From positions 1,790,001 to 1,854,000 of the forward strand of contig JABELC010000008.1 of the NCBI GenBank assembly GCA_028455995.1: a stretch of DNA of 64,000 nucleotides, read 5' to 3'. The notes under the pieces are model-generated. The model did not search any database. It was not told where the DNA came from and was given only the letters and a program-made list of their open reading frames with translations. The DNA comes from Scleromitrula shiraiana. Taxonomy: Eukaryota > Ascomycota > Leotiomycetes > Helotiales > Sclerotiniaceae. Both the position numbers and the translations under genes were made by a program. This document shows, in pieces, positions 20,860 to 30,961 of the stretch; position 1 is the first letter of the stretch, and each line of letters starts with the position of its first letter.

Positions 20860-21307
20860 TGGTCCGCCCCATTCGGCAATATGCCCCATTTGTAAATCGG
20901 ACTACCCCATTGGTCAATCGGACTTCATTGCCGAATGGAGCATCCCATTGGTCAATCGGCTCAAAATTAAATTTTTTGATTGGAATAGAATTTATTTATA
21001 AGGATATAGAAAAGTAAAGAGATTAAAAATATTAAAATTAAAAAAGTTAAAAAACAATCAAAATAATATTAATAATTTTTATTTTTATTTTTTTGTTATT
21101 GATTATTTTATTAATAAATAAACTTTAATTTAAAATAAATTTTTTTAAAAAAAATATATCTTTAAAATTATTTGATTAGTAAATTGGCCGATTGACCAAT
21201 GGGATGCCCCATTCGGCAATGAGGTCCGATTGACCAATGGGGTAGTCCAATTTATCAATAGGAGGGCCCATTTGTAAATGGGAGTTATTGCCGAATGGGG
21301 CGGACCA
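20860..21307. mobile_element. MITE-like foldback element, 448 bp
   Basis: The ends are long inverted repeats starting TGGTCCGCCCCATTCGGCAAT on the left and its reverse complement on the right. The arms (about 20860-20965 and 21185-21307) match over about 100 bp with one insertion of about 20 bp. Within each arm the phrases ATTCGGCAAT/ATTGCCGAAT and CCATTGGTCAATCGG recur, so each arm can also fold on itself. The centre is extremely AT-rich with no open frame. The flanks are GATA on both sides (GATAGATA left, GATAGAGA right), a possible 4-bp or imperfect 8-bp target duplication. No transposase is present, so it would be non-autonomous. Confidence 0.85.
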
Positions 21308-21833
21308 GATAGAGAGGGAACGACAGACATTTAACGGAATCGATAATTTTGCTGCATATCTTAGCTTCTTTATTGTTTTCTTGAATTAAACAGTCATCTA
21401 CTCGAGTAAATACTAGCTTTTAGAGACATCTCAAACATCAAGACCATTGATAGAAGTGGATGATTCTTGTTACTGTAGTATAGTAGAAGTGTGTGTAACT
21501 ATTCTAGGATTCTCCAGAAGGGAGAGAAGAGATTAGGTGCTAGGAGGTAGTGCTTGTTACTAGTGAGCTTAAGAAGCATTCTAATAACTATACATAGCCA
21601 GGAAAATAAGAGCACAGAGTGGAAATTAATCCAAAATATCTTGAACATGAATATCGAAATAAGTAATAAGTAAAATGCTATCGGTACGAGAAATGTAAGA
21701 GATTTTTTTGCCATAGAAATAAATACCTGAGTAGTCATAGCAGTCGATAAATCAAGACAAAATTATTAAGAGATATTTTATTTAATCTAACAATCGATCT
21801 ATCTCTATGTTGTAAGATTACTTCCCATCCCAT
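21308..21833. other. Spacer downstream of Nop4 gene
   Basis: No supported gene. A hydrophobic 79-codon open frame on the minus strand (21499-21738) is AT-driven and lacks supporting signals. The stretch likely holds the 3' UTR of the minus-strand Nop4 gene. Confidence 0.5.
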
Positions 21834-24266
21834 CTATGCACCGCCCTTCTTTCTATTTCTCCTCAACATTCTCTTTTTCTGTATGATTCGCGTGCGGTCA
21901 CCTAATTTCCCAGCTTCGTTTGTATCTGCTGCATCTTCACCGTTGCTCTTCTTGGCTTTCTTTCTTTGGATATTGTTGGAGGTATCATCTTCAGCTTTGC
22001 GTTTACCTCTGTAAGGGTGCGTTAGCGAAGAAGATTTGATAGATGAATGCGGGATTACGTACCTGAGCTCTACCTTTTCGAAGCTCTTCTGAGGACCAGC
22101 TCCTTTGCCGGCACCCTTGATACCTTTTCCGCCCTTTCTCATCTGTTTCATTTGTTGCTCCCTACCCATAACCTTCTTCGTCGATTTAACAATCTCTCCA
22201 CTCTCGATTTTATCCGAGACTTCCTTTGAGCGTACGCGAGCTTTCTCTTCTTTTTCTTTTCTCCGCGCCACAACCTGCGCGTTCTCAATAGCAAACTCGA
22301 CAATCATTCTTTGCTTTCGTCCTGTTGAATTTTCTAATGCATGTCCATTCAACCATCGTAATCCCATTAAAGCCCATCTGTGAGAACTGTATTCCACGAA
22401 ACCGTATCCTCTACTTCGTCCTGCTCCGGTATCTTCTTCTACTTTCCCGCCTTCCCTTCCTTCATATACGACCTTGGCTTGTTTAACGATACCCTTCCCC
22501 TTCTTCTTTCTTTGCTTCTCAGCCTCACGCGATTCCTCACCTCCGCGAGCCTCCTCTTCTTTTGAAAGTGGTTGACGTAATCCTGCCTTTACGTCTTTGG
22601 CGAATCCAACAACACCTTCACGAGCAAGAGCTTTAAGAGCCTTGGAATCGATAGTACGAGGCAAGTTACGTATCGCAAGACGAGTGAGACTTAGATGAAG
22701 AGTAGGATTGCCCTGGATGAGTTTCTTTCGCTGCATAGCGCTGTCCTCACGCATCTTGACCTCGGACGGAGAGAGTGAATCGTATAGTGGAGTATTCTTA
22801 GCGACTGTACCTTCAGAAAGGAGGTACAGCTTTCGCTTGTCTTTGTCGCGATTATCACGGAAATGTGTACCCTCCTCAGTAAGTTTCACAGCTTGGTCTT
22901 TCTCAACAGCTTTCGAGATTTGTAGTAAACGGCCATCAATAGTATACAGACCTGTAGAATCTGCGTTTTCGGGCTCGAGAAGAGAATGTTTAATTTGAGG
23001 AGTAGAGTTGTCACCTTTTTTAGTTGCGTTTGCGCCTGTTGGCTGATATTTGGGGGCGTTTCGGAAGCAAGAATCGGCATCCTCAACGTTGTAGAAACAA
23101 ACAAAACCAGTCCCTTTGGGGCGATCAGTAGCTTTATCCATAACCACTCGAGCATATCGTACTGGTCCAAATTTATCAAAATGCTCTTTAAGAGTTGCAT
23201 CGACAGTCGTAAACGGTAAATTGCGAACAAAAAGTGTTGATGAGTTGTCGGTGATGAAGTTTTTCTTTGGTTTTTCTTCCTCTACTTCTTCATCTTCATC
23301 GATATCCTCAAAATCTTCACTATTATCATCCTCGTCATCCTCATTGTCTTCATCATCGATATCGTCTTCGTCTTCTGGGTTTGCTTCAGGATCGCTTTCA
23401 TCCTCTGACTCTAATTGCTCTCCAAAATTCTTCATGAAGTTTGCAACATCATCATCCACATCATCATCCTCTTTTGGCTTTTCACTTTTATCTTTTGCTC
23501 CTTCCGGTTCGCTCATGTCTACATCGGCGTCTTCGGTTTTCTTTTTCTCCCACACATCCTTCTCAACAGCCCAATCTACAGCCAATTGTCTCCCATCAAT
23601 TTCTCGTCCATTGACTGCAGCCAATGCCTTCTCTGCGTTCTTTTTACCCCGCATAACCACAAATCCAAATCCTGATTCCTTGCCCTTAACTTTTGGCAAT
23701 GTAGCATGCTTAACCTTTCCAAACCCCATGAACAACTTTGCCAGTTCGTCTGGAGTCTTGACGCTCCATGGCAGATTTCGAATGATCAATTTGGGGGGTG
23801 CTTTTGATTCGGCCAACTTTTCTTGTCGAGCTTTCTTCACAGCAGCAGCTTCAGTAGCAATTGCACTCTTCTTCTTTATTTTCAAATCATCCTTTCCTCC
23901 TACTTCTCGAGAACGTGGTTGAGCAATTTCAATTCTCATCTTTCGACCTTGAAATGAATGACCATTAAATTCATCCAACGCTCTTTGGGCATCTTCAGCA
24001 TCTGCGAATGTAACGAATCCATAACCTTTCGATTGTTGCGTAACAGGATCGAGTACTACAGTAGCATGCTTTAATGGGTAGTTATCGGAAAACAACTCTG
24101 TTAAGGCTGAAGTTGTAGCCGTAGCAGGTAATGATCGAACGAATAATGAACGGCGAGCAGAAGCATTGGTTTCTTTTCGTAATTTTTTTGATGGATGTCC
24201 TTGAGTATCCTCAGATACTACAGCAATTGCAGCATCTTCTTCTGAATGTCGTCTTTTCTCAACCAT
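21834..24266 (-). CDS. nop4: Nop4/RBM28-type nucleolar RNA-binding protein
   Basis: Needed for 60S ribosomal subunit maturation in the nucleolus. Two exons: 24266-22063 and 22008-21834, giving 792 aa; the 54-nt intron (donor GTACGT, branch CTAAC, acceptor TACAG) is in frame and stop-free. Four RRMs: RRM1 about residues 40-115 (RNP2 LFVRSL, RNP1 KGYGFVTF), RRM2 about 155-230 (LIIRNL, SGFGFVVM), RRM3 about 345-455 with an insertion (LFVRNL, KGTGFVCF), RRM4 about 525-655 with a long charged insertion (LAIRNL, RGYGFVEY). An acidic stretch of about 60 residues separates RRM2 and RRM3, and the C-terminus is Lys/Arg-rich. This layout is typical of Nop4. Confidence 0.93.
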   Translation of the reverse strand: MVEKRRHSEEDAAIAVVSEDTQGHPSKKLRKETNASARRSLFVRSLPATATTSALTELFSDNYPLKHATVVLDPVTQQSKGYGFVTFADAEDAQRALDEFNGHSFQGRKMRIEIAQPRSREVGGKDDLKIKKKSAIATEAAAVKKARQEKLAESKAPPKLIIRNLPWSVKTPDELAKLFMGFGKVKHATLPKVKGKESGFGFVVMRGKKNAEKALAAVNGREIDGRQLAVDWAVEKDVWEKKKTEDADVDMSEPEGAKDKSEKPKEDDDVDDDVANFMKNFGEQLESEDESDPEANPEDEDDIDDEDNEDDEDDNSEDFEDIDEDEEVEEEKPKKNFITDNSSTLFVRNLPFTTVDATLKEHFDKFGPVRYARVVMDKATDRPKGTGFVCFYNVEDADSCFRNAPKYQPTGANATKKGDNSTPQIKHSLLEPENADSTGLYTIDGRLLQISKAVEKDQAVKLTEEGTHFRDNRDKDKRKLYLLSEGTVAKNTPLYDSLSPSEVKMREDSAMQRKKLIQGNPTLHLSLTRLAIRNLPRTIDSKALKALAREGVVGFAKDVKAGLRQPLSKEEEARGGEESREAEKQRKKKGKGIVKQAKVVYEGREGGKVEEDTGAGRSRGYGFVEYSSHRWALMGLRWLNGHALENSTGRKQRMIVEFAIENAQVVARRKEKEEKARVRSKEVSDKIESGEIVKSTKKVMGREQQMKQMRKGGKGIKGAGKGAGPQKSFEKVELRYVIPHSSIKSSSLTHPYRGKRKAEDDTSNNIQRKKAKKSNGEDAADTNEAGKLGDRTRIIQKKRMLRRNRKKGGA

Positions 24267-25517
24267 TTTGTAGAATTATTGATATATTGGTTGTTATTAT
24301 TTGTATTTTCCTTCTCCTACCAGGAAATATGCAAATATAAAATTCGAGATTATTAAAAAATTATTCTAAAATTATTATTTACTATCAGAATTAGATACGG
24401 CGTATGCCGACTGTACTAAGGTATATTTAGACTAGCCTTAAACCTGGATTACGTTACGATGAAGCTAATAATGTGGGACAATTGGAAACAACATTTTGAA
24501 CTCATGTAGTATCTGAATGTATTGATTGTATGTATTGTATGCATTGGATGAAGAAGGATACGATTTAGAAATCCTTTTTCATAATATATTATATATTATA
24601 TATTATATATTATATATTATATATTATATATTATATATTATATATTATACTCCTCAAGTTCTTTTATAAATACTCTTTCTATTCTTTCTATTCTTTATAT
24701 TCTTTCTAGATATATTCAAAATTTCATATACTCGTATATTTGATCAATTATTGATCAATTATTGAATAGATGGCAAAACTTGTCAATAGAAAAAAGGTCT
24801 TAAGGCTATGAATGGCCTGGCTCGGGGTCACTTGTGATATACCAAGATTAATTTATTGTGGCGCTAACCATTTAAAGTTATTATTGAAATCTTCAAAGCG
24901 AGTTTCGGACTCATTTTACTCATTTTACTCATTTTACTCTTTTTACTCTTTTTACTCTTCTTTACTCAGCAAACCAAACATAGTGCCTCGCCTCCCATTC
25001 TACATTCTACTACAATCATCAATCATCAACAGACTTACACCAATAACTAACTGCATTGCAACTTTATAGCAGGTACTATTAAAAAAAAACAACTTCATCA
25101 ACGACAACCATATAACGATTCCTTAACTCCATTCACGAATTAACATTATCGCCTCGATAATACGAATTAAACGATCTACATGAAGTAATAGTTACCGTCC
25201 ATTTAACGCTGCCGTCGGCGGTGTGGGTGCGAATTTGCGACGATTGATCTCAATCACACCCAGTCCTTCTTTCCATTACCACCTCCTTCGAATTTCGAGA
25301 ATACTATCGGTATCATTTCTCCTCGATCCTCGATATTGACTCGAAATTCTTCCGATATCCTCGACCTTCTGTTTCTTCGAAAAATTCCACTTGAGCGCAA
25401 TCTACCCCTTCCACCTAATTTGTGGCTACGGATAAGATTGAATACAACAATTTGTTTTTCGTCCACATCTTCACCGTACTATTGCAGAATTAACTCGATT
25501 TTTTTTCTATCAACGAA
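24267..25517. other. Spacer with the MED19 leader
   Basis: Contains the divergent promoters of the Nop4 and MED19 genes and two simple repeats: (TATATTA)n at 24584-24649 and (TTTTACTCA/TTTTACTCT)n near 24913-24960. A long pyrimidine-rich, intron-free-looking leader precedes the MED19 ATG. No separate gene supported. Confidence 0.5.
24584..24649. repeat. TATATTA heptanucleotide microsatellite
   Basis: About nine tandem copies of TATATTA, nearly perfect. Confidence 0.9.
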
Positions 25518-26718
25518 ATGCCTTTTAATCTTCCCCAGACACCGCAAAGTCCGTCTTATACTCCAGGTCCTACTGATTTGCCCTCGAAGCCCGCAACTTC
25601 TCCCCGAATTAATACATCACTTCCAACTCCAGCACACAGCATCAACGGAAGTATGTCGTTTGTTAATTCCGCCGTCGAAGTATCACAGTCGGACGATCCT
25701 TCGAATAAACGTAAGAGAGATATTGAAGATTTCGGTGATCGAGAACAGAAGAAAGTTCATGTCGAGGACAGCAGACCCAGTATTAACGACCTCCACCAGG
25801 AAGTTGGTAAAAAATACCTTCTCTGCAGAACTCGTAAGAACCCCTTCTTTGTAGTTGAACCAGCATGATTGTATCTGCTATTTTGATGCCATATATATGG
25901 TGAATTATTCATAGAAAATTTTCGTTAACATGGAATGATTTGCAGCTCATGCACCTTTGAAGCCGAGTGTATCGGAAGATCTCTACGCACGATATGGTTT
26001 GAGCGAAATTGCCGCTGGTGTCGCTCGAGTTACTGCAGATGGTAAAAAGAACGTCGTGCGAAAAACTTACAAGGGTTATATCAAGTCCCTCGGCATTAGT
26101 GGGCAATTCGATGCTGTAAAGAATGAACCTGACGCAGAGGGATCGATTTGGGCAATGTGTAACCCCCAAGGAGCCTTTCCAACCAAAGAGATATGGGAGC
26201 AAACAAATGTCGTTCACGGGCAAGAGATCGAGAAAGGGTTTCCTGATGACGTACGAGCAATTCTTAGCAAAGCAGTATCCATGGGTAAAGGTATCATTCC
26301 CAAAGACCGTTGGAACAATTCAGTACTTGGTGAGCTGGGAAATGCATCTGCAAGTGCCGACCACATCAAAATGGCTTCAATGAAGGCAAAGACTCCGGTC
26401 CTGCCTTCTACTTCAAATGTTTCCAAACCAGCCAAAGCAGCAGCGGCAGCAGAAATTGCACGACCAAAACGCAGTATTAAAAAGCGCACATATGGTGATG
26501 CAAGCTATGAGGGTTACGGTGAGGGTTATGTTGATGACGATGCTGGCTACTCTACTGGCGATGGTGATGATAGGGCTGGGGGTCGGAAGCGACCCAAGAA
26601 GGTTGGTAGTTTACTATACCCATCATGTTCTCAAGCTAACGAGTGGAAGACCTCTACATCACACAGCTTTCAAGGACCTATGCGTCAAAGTTACGGACCT
26701 GGAATGGTCGGTGCTTGA
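25518..26718 (+). CDS. med19: Mediator complex subunit 19 (Rox3/Med19)
   Basis: Subunit of the Mediator head that bridges transcription factors and RNA polymerase II. Exon 1 is 25518-25833 (donor GTAAGA) and exon 2 is 25946-26718 (acceptor TTTGCAG); the join gives LLCRTPHAPLKPS. The diagnostic Rox3 blocks are present: LPTPAHSINGS (about residues 35-45), SINDLHQEVGKKYLLCR (about 87-103), LYARYGLSEIAAGVARV and RKTYKGYIKSLGISGQFDAV. The second half is Ala/Lys-rich, then Gly/Tyr/Asp-rich, with basic patches (PKRSIKKR, GRKRPKK) likely to act in nuclear import. The C-terminus reads GPMRQSYGPGMVGA. A second in-frame intron of 48 nt (26602-26649) is possible. The uninterrupted model is 362 aa. Confidence 0.92.
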
Positions 26719-27711
26719 AACAAGCGACAGAAGATCTTGAGCACTCTTCTATCAATTGGTACTTGCGTGTTGATGTTTCTTTTGACTTATTGACTTATTG
26801 ACTTATTGACTCGTCGCAAAATTTATGGATTTATACACTTTTTTTACATACCCCGATAATAATCACTTCCTGGAGAGGATGAATGATTGATTATCAGGCA
26901 GCTTCTGCAAAAGAGCTAGCCAACAAAAAAAAAAGCTTTGTTGATATAGAACGATGGCTATGGCATACAGATTGAGCCATGAATTCCAATCTGTGTATGA
27001 TAGAAAACAGCGAATGGTTTCCTGGAGGGGATTCACATATAATGGATGGCGGACACGTTTTAAAGCTTTCTGTATGACATGGAAAGCTTCTAATGACTAC
27101 CAAGATAACAGGAAATCTGGTAATTGCATGCACGGTATGATTGATCAGGAAATGGGCATCACGTAATTACGGACCCATACTCGTAGTAGCAAAATAATGC
27201 CAAATAACAAAAAAAATCCAAACCAAAATTGAAACTTTCTCCTGCTGTGATTGATACGAGTTGTGATATACAGTGAAATGGGGTGCTTGATTGTTTACAC
27301 AAACAATATAAGAATTCGTGCTTTCATTACTAGTTATTTCTCAATGCTTCGATATAATACAGGAACATGATATCAACACAGATTTCGGTGAGAGCTCCAA
27401 CTGACACCTGGTGCCGTTTTAATTGTTTCCACCATATTCCATTCTATTTGTTGGGGGCTACTAGGATCCCACGATGCATAAACGCAATAGTGGCAACAAT
27501 AAATTAGCTTACATAGCATCCAAAGAATTGTACTATACTGGTAGCGTCCAATAAATTGTACGCTAAGCTACCGAGAACACATTGCAGCATCATCCATCAG
27601 GAGCTCTGTCACATAAAAGTCTACATACAGGTACAGCATCTGACCGTTTTCTCTTTTCTCTTTTCTACATTCCTCTTCTCATCTCTGTCCAATTCATCTT
27701 TGTCGGTCACA
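26719..27711. other. Spacer, nothing recognised beyond a short repeat
   Basis: Holds a TTATTGACTTATTGACT repeat near 26785-26812 just after MED19 and, at its right end, the pyrimidine-rich leader (TTTTCTCTTTTCTCTTTTC near 27648) of the Irc22 gene. No gene supported. Confidence 0.5.
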
Positions 27712-28759
27712 ATGGTTTCCTATAAATTTTCGGCGCTTGCTCTTCTTGCTCTTCGTGCTGTGAGCGTTTTTGCAGCTCCAGAAGCTACGGTATGTTGATT
27801 TGTTCATTCATTCATTCATTTATTTGCTTGAATGTTCCTATTTCAATTGAGGACAGCTGTTATAATCAAGCTACCCTTAACCAAGAAGAGCCAATTGGAG
27901 CTTCTGCTAACCTTACAATGCCTCCCACAGGTCGAAGCAGAGTCCAACACACCAGCACCCAACCTAGCCGTCTCCGTCTCAGCATCCTTCCCCAGTTCCG
28001 AAATCTTCGGCGTCAAGCTTGTCAACGGCCATGCCACCCAAGCCGTCCTCGAATTCAAGAACGATGAGCCCGAACCCGTATCCGTCGCCGTCATTGGTGG
28101 AGCCCTATCTACTCTTCAACAACTTCCAGAGGGCGCTCATCCAAGTGCTGCTATTGTGCGCAACTTGACTGCATCAAGATATGATATTGAGATCGCCGCT
28201 GGTGAATCTCAAAGCTTACCTTATTCTTTCGTCACCGATTTGAATCCCCAGGATTTGAGACTCAATCTTGTGGCTGTGGTTTCTAGTCAACATGGAGCTG
28301 TTTATCAGATTCAGGCTTTTAATGAGACGGTTACGGTCGTTGAGGCTGCTACTAGCATCTTCGATCCTCAAATGTATGTTGGATTTTCTTTTCCTACCCA
28401 TCTAGGTTTCTCAACTAACGTTCTTTAGCATCTTCTTATATCTCTTCCTTCTCGCTGGATTCGCAGGTACCCTCTACTTCGTCTACAAGACCTGGATCGA
28501 AACTCTATTCCCCCAAACTCGCCGTGGTGGTAAGGGTGGAGAGCGCGCTAAGCGTTCTTCCCAGGGAACTAAGAAGGCCGTCGATGTCAAGGATCAAGTC
28601 TCTGTTATTGGTGCCGATGGACCAGCTGTCACAACTGGAGCTGAGGCTCAAAAGGCTTACGATGAGGACTGGATTCCTGGACACCATATCAATCGTCCAG
28701 CCGCCAAGCGTGTAAAGAGCGGATCGTCAAAGATCAAGACAAAGATCGTGTCTGAGTAA
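27712..28759 (+). CDS. irc22: Irc22 / TRAP-alpha-like ER membrane protein
   Basis: Fungal Irc22 proteins resemble the translocon-associated protein alpha subunit and sit in the ER membrane. Three exons: 27712-27789, 27931-28373, 28429-28759 (283 aa). Donors are GTATGT in both introns; the joins give EATVEAES and FDPQIFLYLF. Residues 1-22 are a signal peptide (KFSALALLALRAVSVFAAP). A lumenal beta-rich domain follows (FPSSEIFGVKLVNGHATQAV, then NDEPEPVSVAVIGGAL) with N-glycosylation sites NLT and NET. One transmembrane helix near residues 177-197 (IFLYLFLLAGFAGTLYFVYK) leads to a basic cytosolic tail (RRGGKGGERAKR). ATG context CACAATGG is good. Confidence 0.9.
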
Positions 28760-29327
28760 ATTGCAATTGGGCATATTTTGCACTGCACAGAGAAATGAAT
28801 TGGGGGAATTGGGTCTAGGTTTCTTGGTAACCTTTGGGGATGGAAAGGACACAGGCATGAACATGACTGGGGGGTTTAAAAGCATTTGTACAATACGACA
28901 AGAGTGGATGGCCAAGGCATGGGTTAATGACCAGAACATAGTGCTGTATTAAAGTTCAAATTTTGGATGTACAAAATGAATTATGGAAGATGATGTTCTT
29001 TTCGTGAGCTTGGAAATAGGACTACCTTAAACTCACCATACCAATTTCTACCCAGCTCCATTCGTGAAATAAGAATTCACTATTTCCAATTAACCATACA
29101 AACAGCGTAACATGTCTAGTGACACAAGATTGGCTGAGATAAGATAAGTGTCTCATTTAAGACACCCACATCGACAATCAAGCGGGGTCATGCTTTTCGG
29201 TGCGGGGAAGTTGATATGACCAATTAAATTAAGAAGAGAGCAGACATTCTGTCTTCGAATTCATATGAAAATTTTTATTTCACAATAGATACTAGTAAAA
29301 ATAACATATAAGCAAAGCAGCATTGCA
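28760..29327. other. Spacer, nothing recognised
   Basis: 3' region of Irc22 and promoter of the oxygenase gene, on the same strand. No coding region or repeat stands out. Confidence 0.5.
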
Positions 29328-30583
29328 ATGGCGCAAACGAAATACGTTGATAGACATATTCCTAGAATCTCTCTTCGGGATTTTGAGGGGAGGAGTGAGG
29401 AGATTATGGGAGAGTGAGTTGTATTTCATAATTATGGTTACGATTGTGATTTTAATTTTGGGGTTTATGGAGTGAAAGCTAATTAGTGAATCATATATAT
29501 AGACTTATCTCAGCAGTTTCCACGATAGGATTTTTCGTTTTGGTAGATCACCCTATCTCGCTACCCGATATCGACGCAATGTACACCCCCCTCCTCTGAT
29601 CCCCCATCCCCCTCTCAATGCACCCACCCATCTAACCCCCATCGCCATCTAGGTTCACCCAATCCTACGAATTCTTCGCCCTCCCCCTCCCCACCAAGCA
29701 AACCCTCTCCTTCAACCCAACCCACAACATCGGCTGGGAGCGCGACTCGCAAGTGCGTCCCTCGACCGGCGTGCCCGATCGCAAGGAATCCCTGCAACTG
29801 CACTTCTCGCCGCTGATGGAGCATTACTGGCCCGATGCCGCCGTGCTGCCGGAGTTTCGCACCTCCGCGCAGAGCTTTATGCGCCAGTGTCAGGCGCTGT
29901 CGGAACGCATTATGGTGCTTCTGGCACGGGGTCTTGGCCTCCCAGATGCGGAGTTTGTGGTTGCGCATGATGTGCGGAAGGAGGATTCGCAGAGCGTGTT
30001 GAGGTTGTTGAGGTATTATGGGGTGGGTCGACGGTTATGGGATGGTGGGGATGGGAAAGTTGGGATAGATGGGAAAGAGGGAAATGAGGAATGGGTGAGA
30101 GCGGGGGCACATGCAGATTGGAGTTTCCTGACGCTTTTATTCCAGAGGGAGGGACAGGAGGGGTTGGAAATTTGTCCGGGGATTGAAGCGAGGAGTGGGT
30201 TTGGGAAAGACGATGAGTGGACGAAAGTGCCGGCTAGGGAGGGCGAGATTGTATGTAATGTGGGGGATTGTCTTATGCGGTGGAGTGATGGGGTTTGTAG
30301 GAGTGTTTTGCATAGGGTTAGGACGCCGGCGACTGGGGCGGGTGGGAACGGAAATGGAGAGGAAGGAGAGTGCTGGGGTGATAGATATAGTATTGCATTC
30401 TTTAATAATCCGTGTCGAAGTGCTGTTATTAGGGGGAAAGAGGGGAAGTATGGGGAGATTACGGGAAAGCAGTTTACGGAGCAGGCTATGGAGAGGAATT
30501 TTAAGGCGTTGAGGGATTTGCAGATGAAGAAGGAGATGGAGATGAAGATGGCTGTGAATGGGGGTGTGGGTGTTGGGGCTTGA
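29328..30583 (+). CDS. 2-oxoglutarate/Fe(II)-dependent dioxygenase (isopenicillin N synthase-like)
   Basis: Non-haem iron oxygenase of the plant-type 2OG family; substrate unknown. Three exons: 29328-29413 (donor GTGAGT), 29503-29580 (acceptor ATATAG, donor GTACAC) and 29653-30583, giving 364 aa. The joined start reads IPRISLRDFEGRSEEIMG, then ELISAVSTIGFFVLVDHPIS, IDAMFTQSYEFFALP, exactly the N-terminal DIOX_N pattern. The iron ligands are HAD in AGAHADWSFLTLLF and the distal His in SVLHRVRTP; the 2OG-binding RxS is RYSIAFF. The GC-rich exon 3 (29650-29950) contrasts with its AT-rich surroundings. The gene is alone, with no obvious biosynthetic cluster. Confidence 0.88.
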
Positions 30584-30961
30584 TGGTTCGAATGTGTTTG
30601 TTTGATGGTCATGTTTAAGCATCATGCGTTGGATTGCTTTCATCTTTACTTTTATGAATGAATCTTGACATTTACGAATAGTCATAGTCATTAAGTCTGT
30701 GACTGGAAGTTGAGAATTCGAGTCATTTGTTTATCTCTCAAACTGCATAAGATCATCGTTGATTTGAAGTTGGGGTTCTACTTCTTTTCAACTTAGCACC
30801 TATACCTCGTTATCATAATAAAGACATAGTTCATATCTTCCTTTTTGGTTTACATTTGCATCCTCGTATCATTTACTTACATCTCATTCCCATAACTAAG
30901 ACGTAGTCCGGCTTATTTTCTCCTATTTATTTTACATTCTATCTTAACACATACATTCACA
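30584..30961. other. Spacer, nothing recognised
   Basis: Includes two related phrases, ATACCTCGTTATCATAATAAAGACATAGT and ATCTCATTCCCATAACTAAGACGTAGT (near 30800 and 30880), which suggests a small local duplication just upstream of the next gene. Confidence 0.45.

Noticed and set aside
21499..21738. 79-codon hydrophobic protein on the minus strand
   Set aside because: AT-rich DNA yields Phe/Leu/Ile by chance; no splice, promoter or family support.
23116..23922. 268-codon Ser-rich open frame antisense to the Nop4 gene
   Set aside because: It mirrors the acidic Asp/Glu run and Lys-rich segments of Nop4 (GAT/GAA codons read as ATC/TTC). No domain, and the Nop4 frame has four RRMs.
30016..30691. 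Two long antisense frames over the 2OG oxygenase
   Set aside because: Pro/Ser/His-rich text opposite a G-rich coding exon. The sense strand carries the complete HxD...H iron site.
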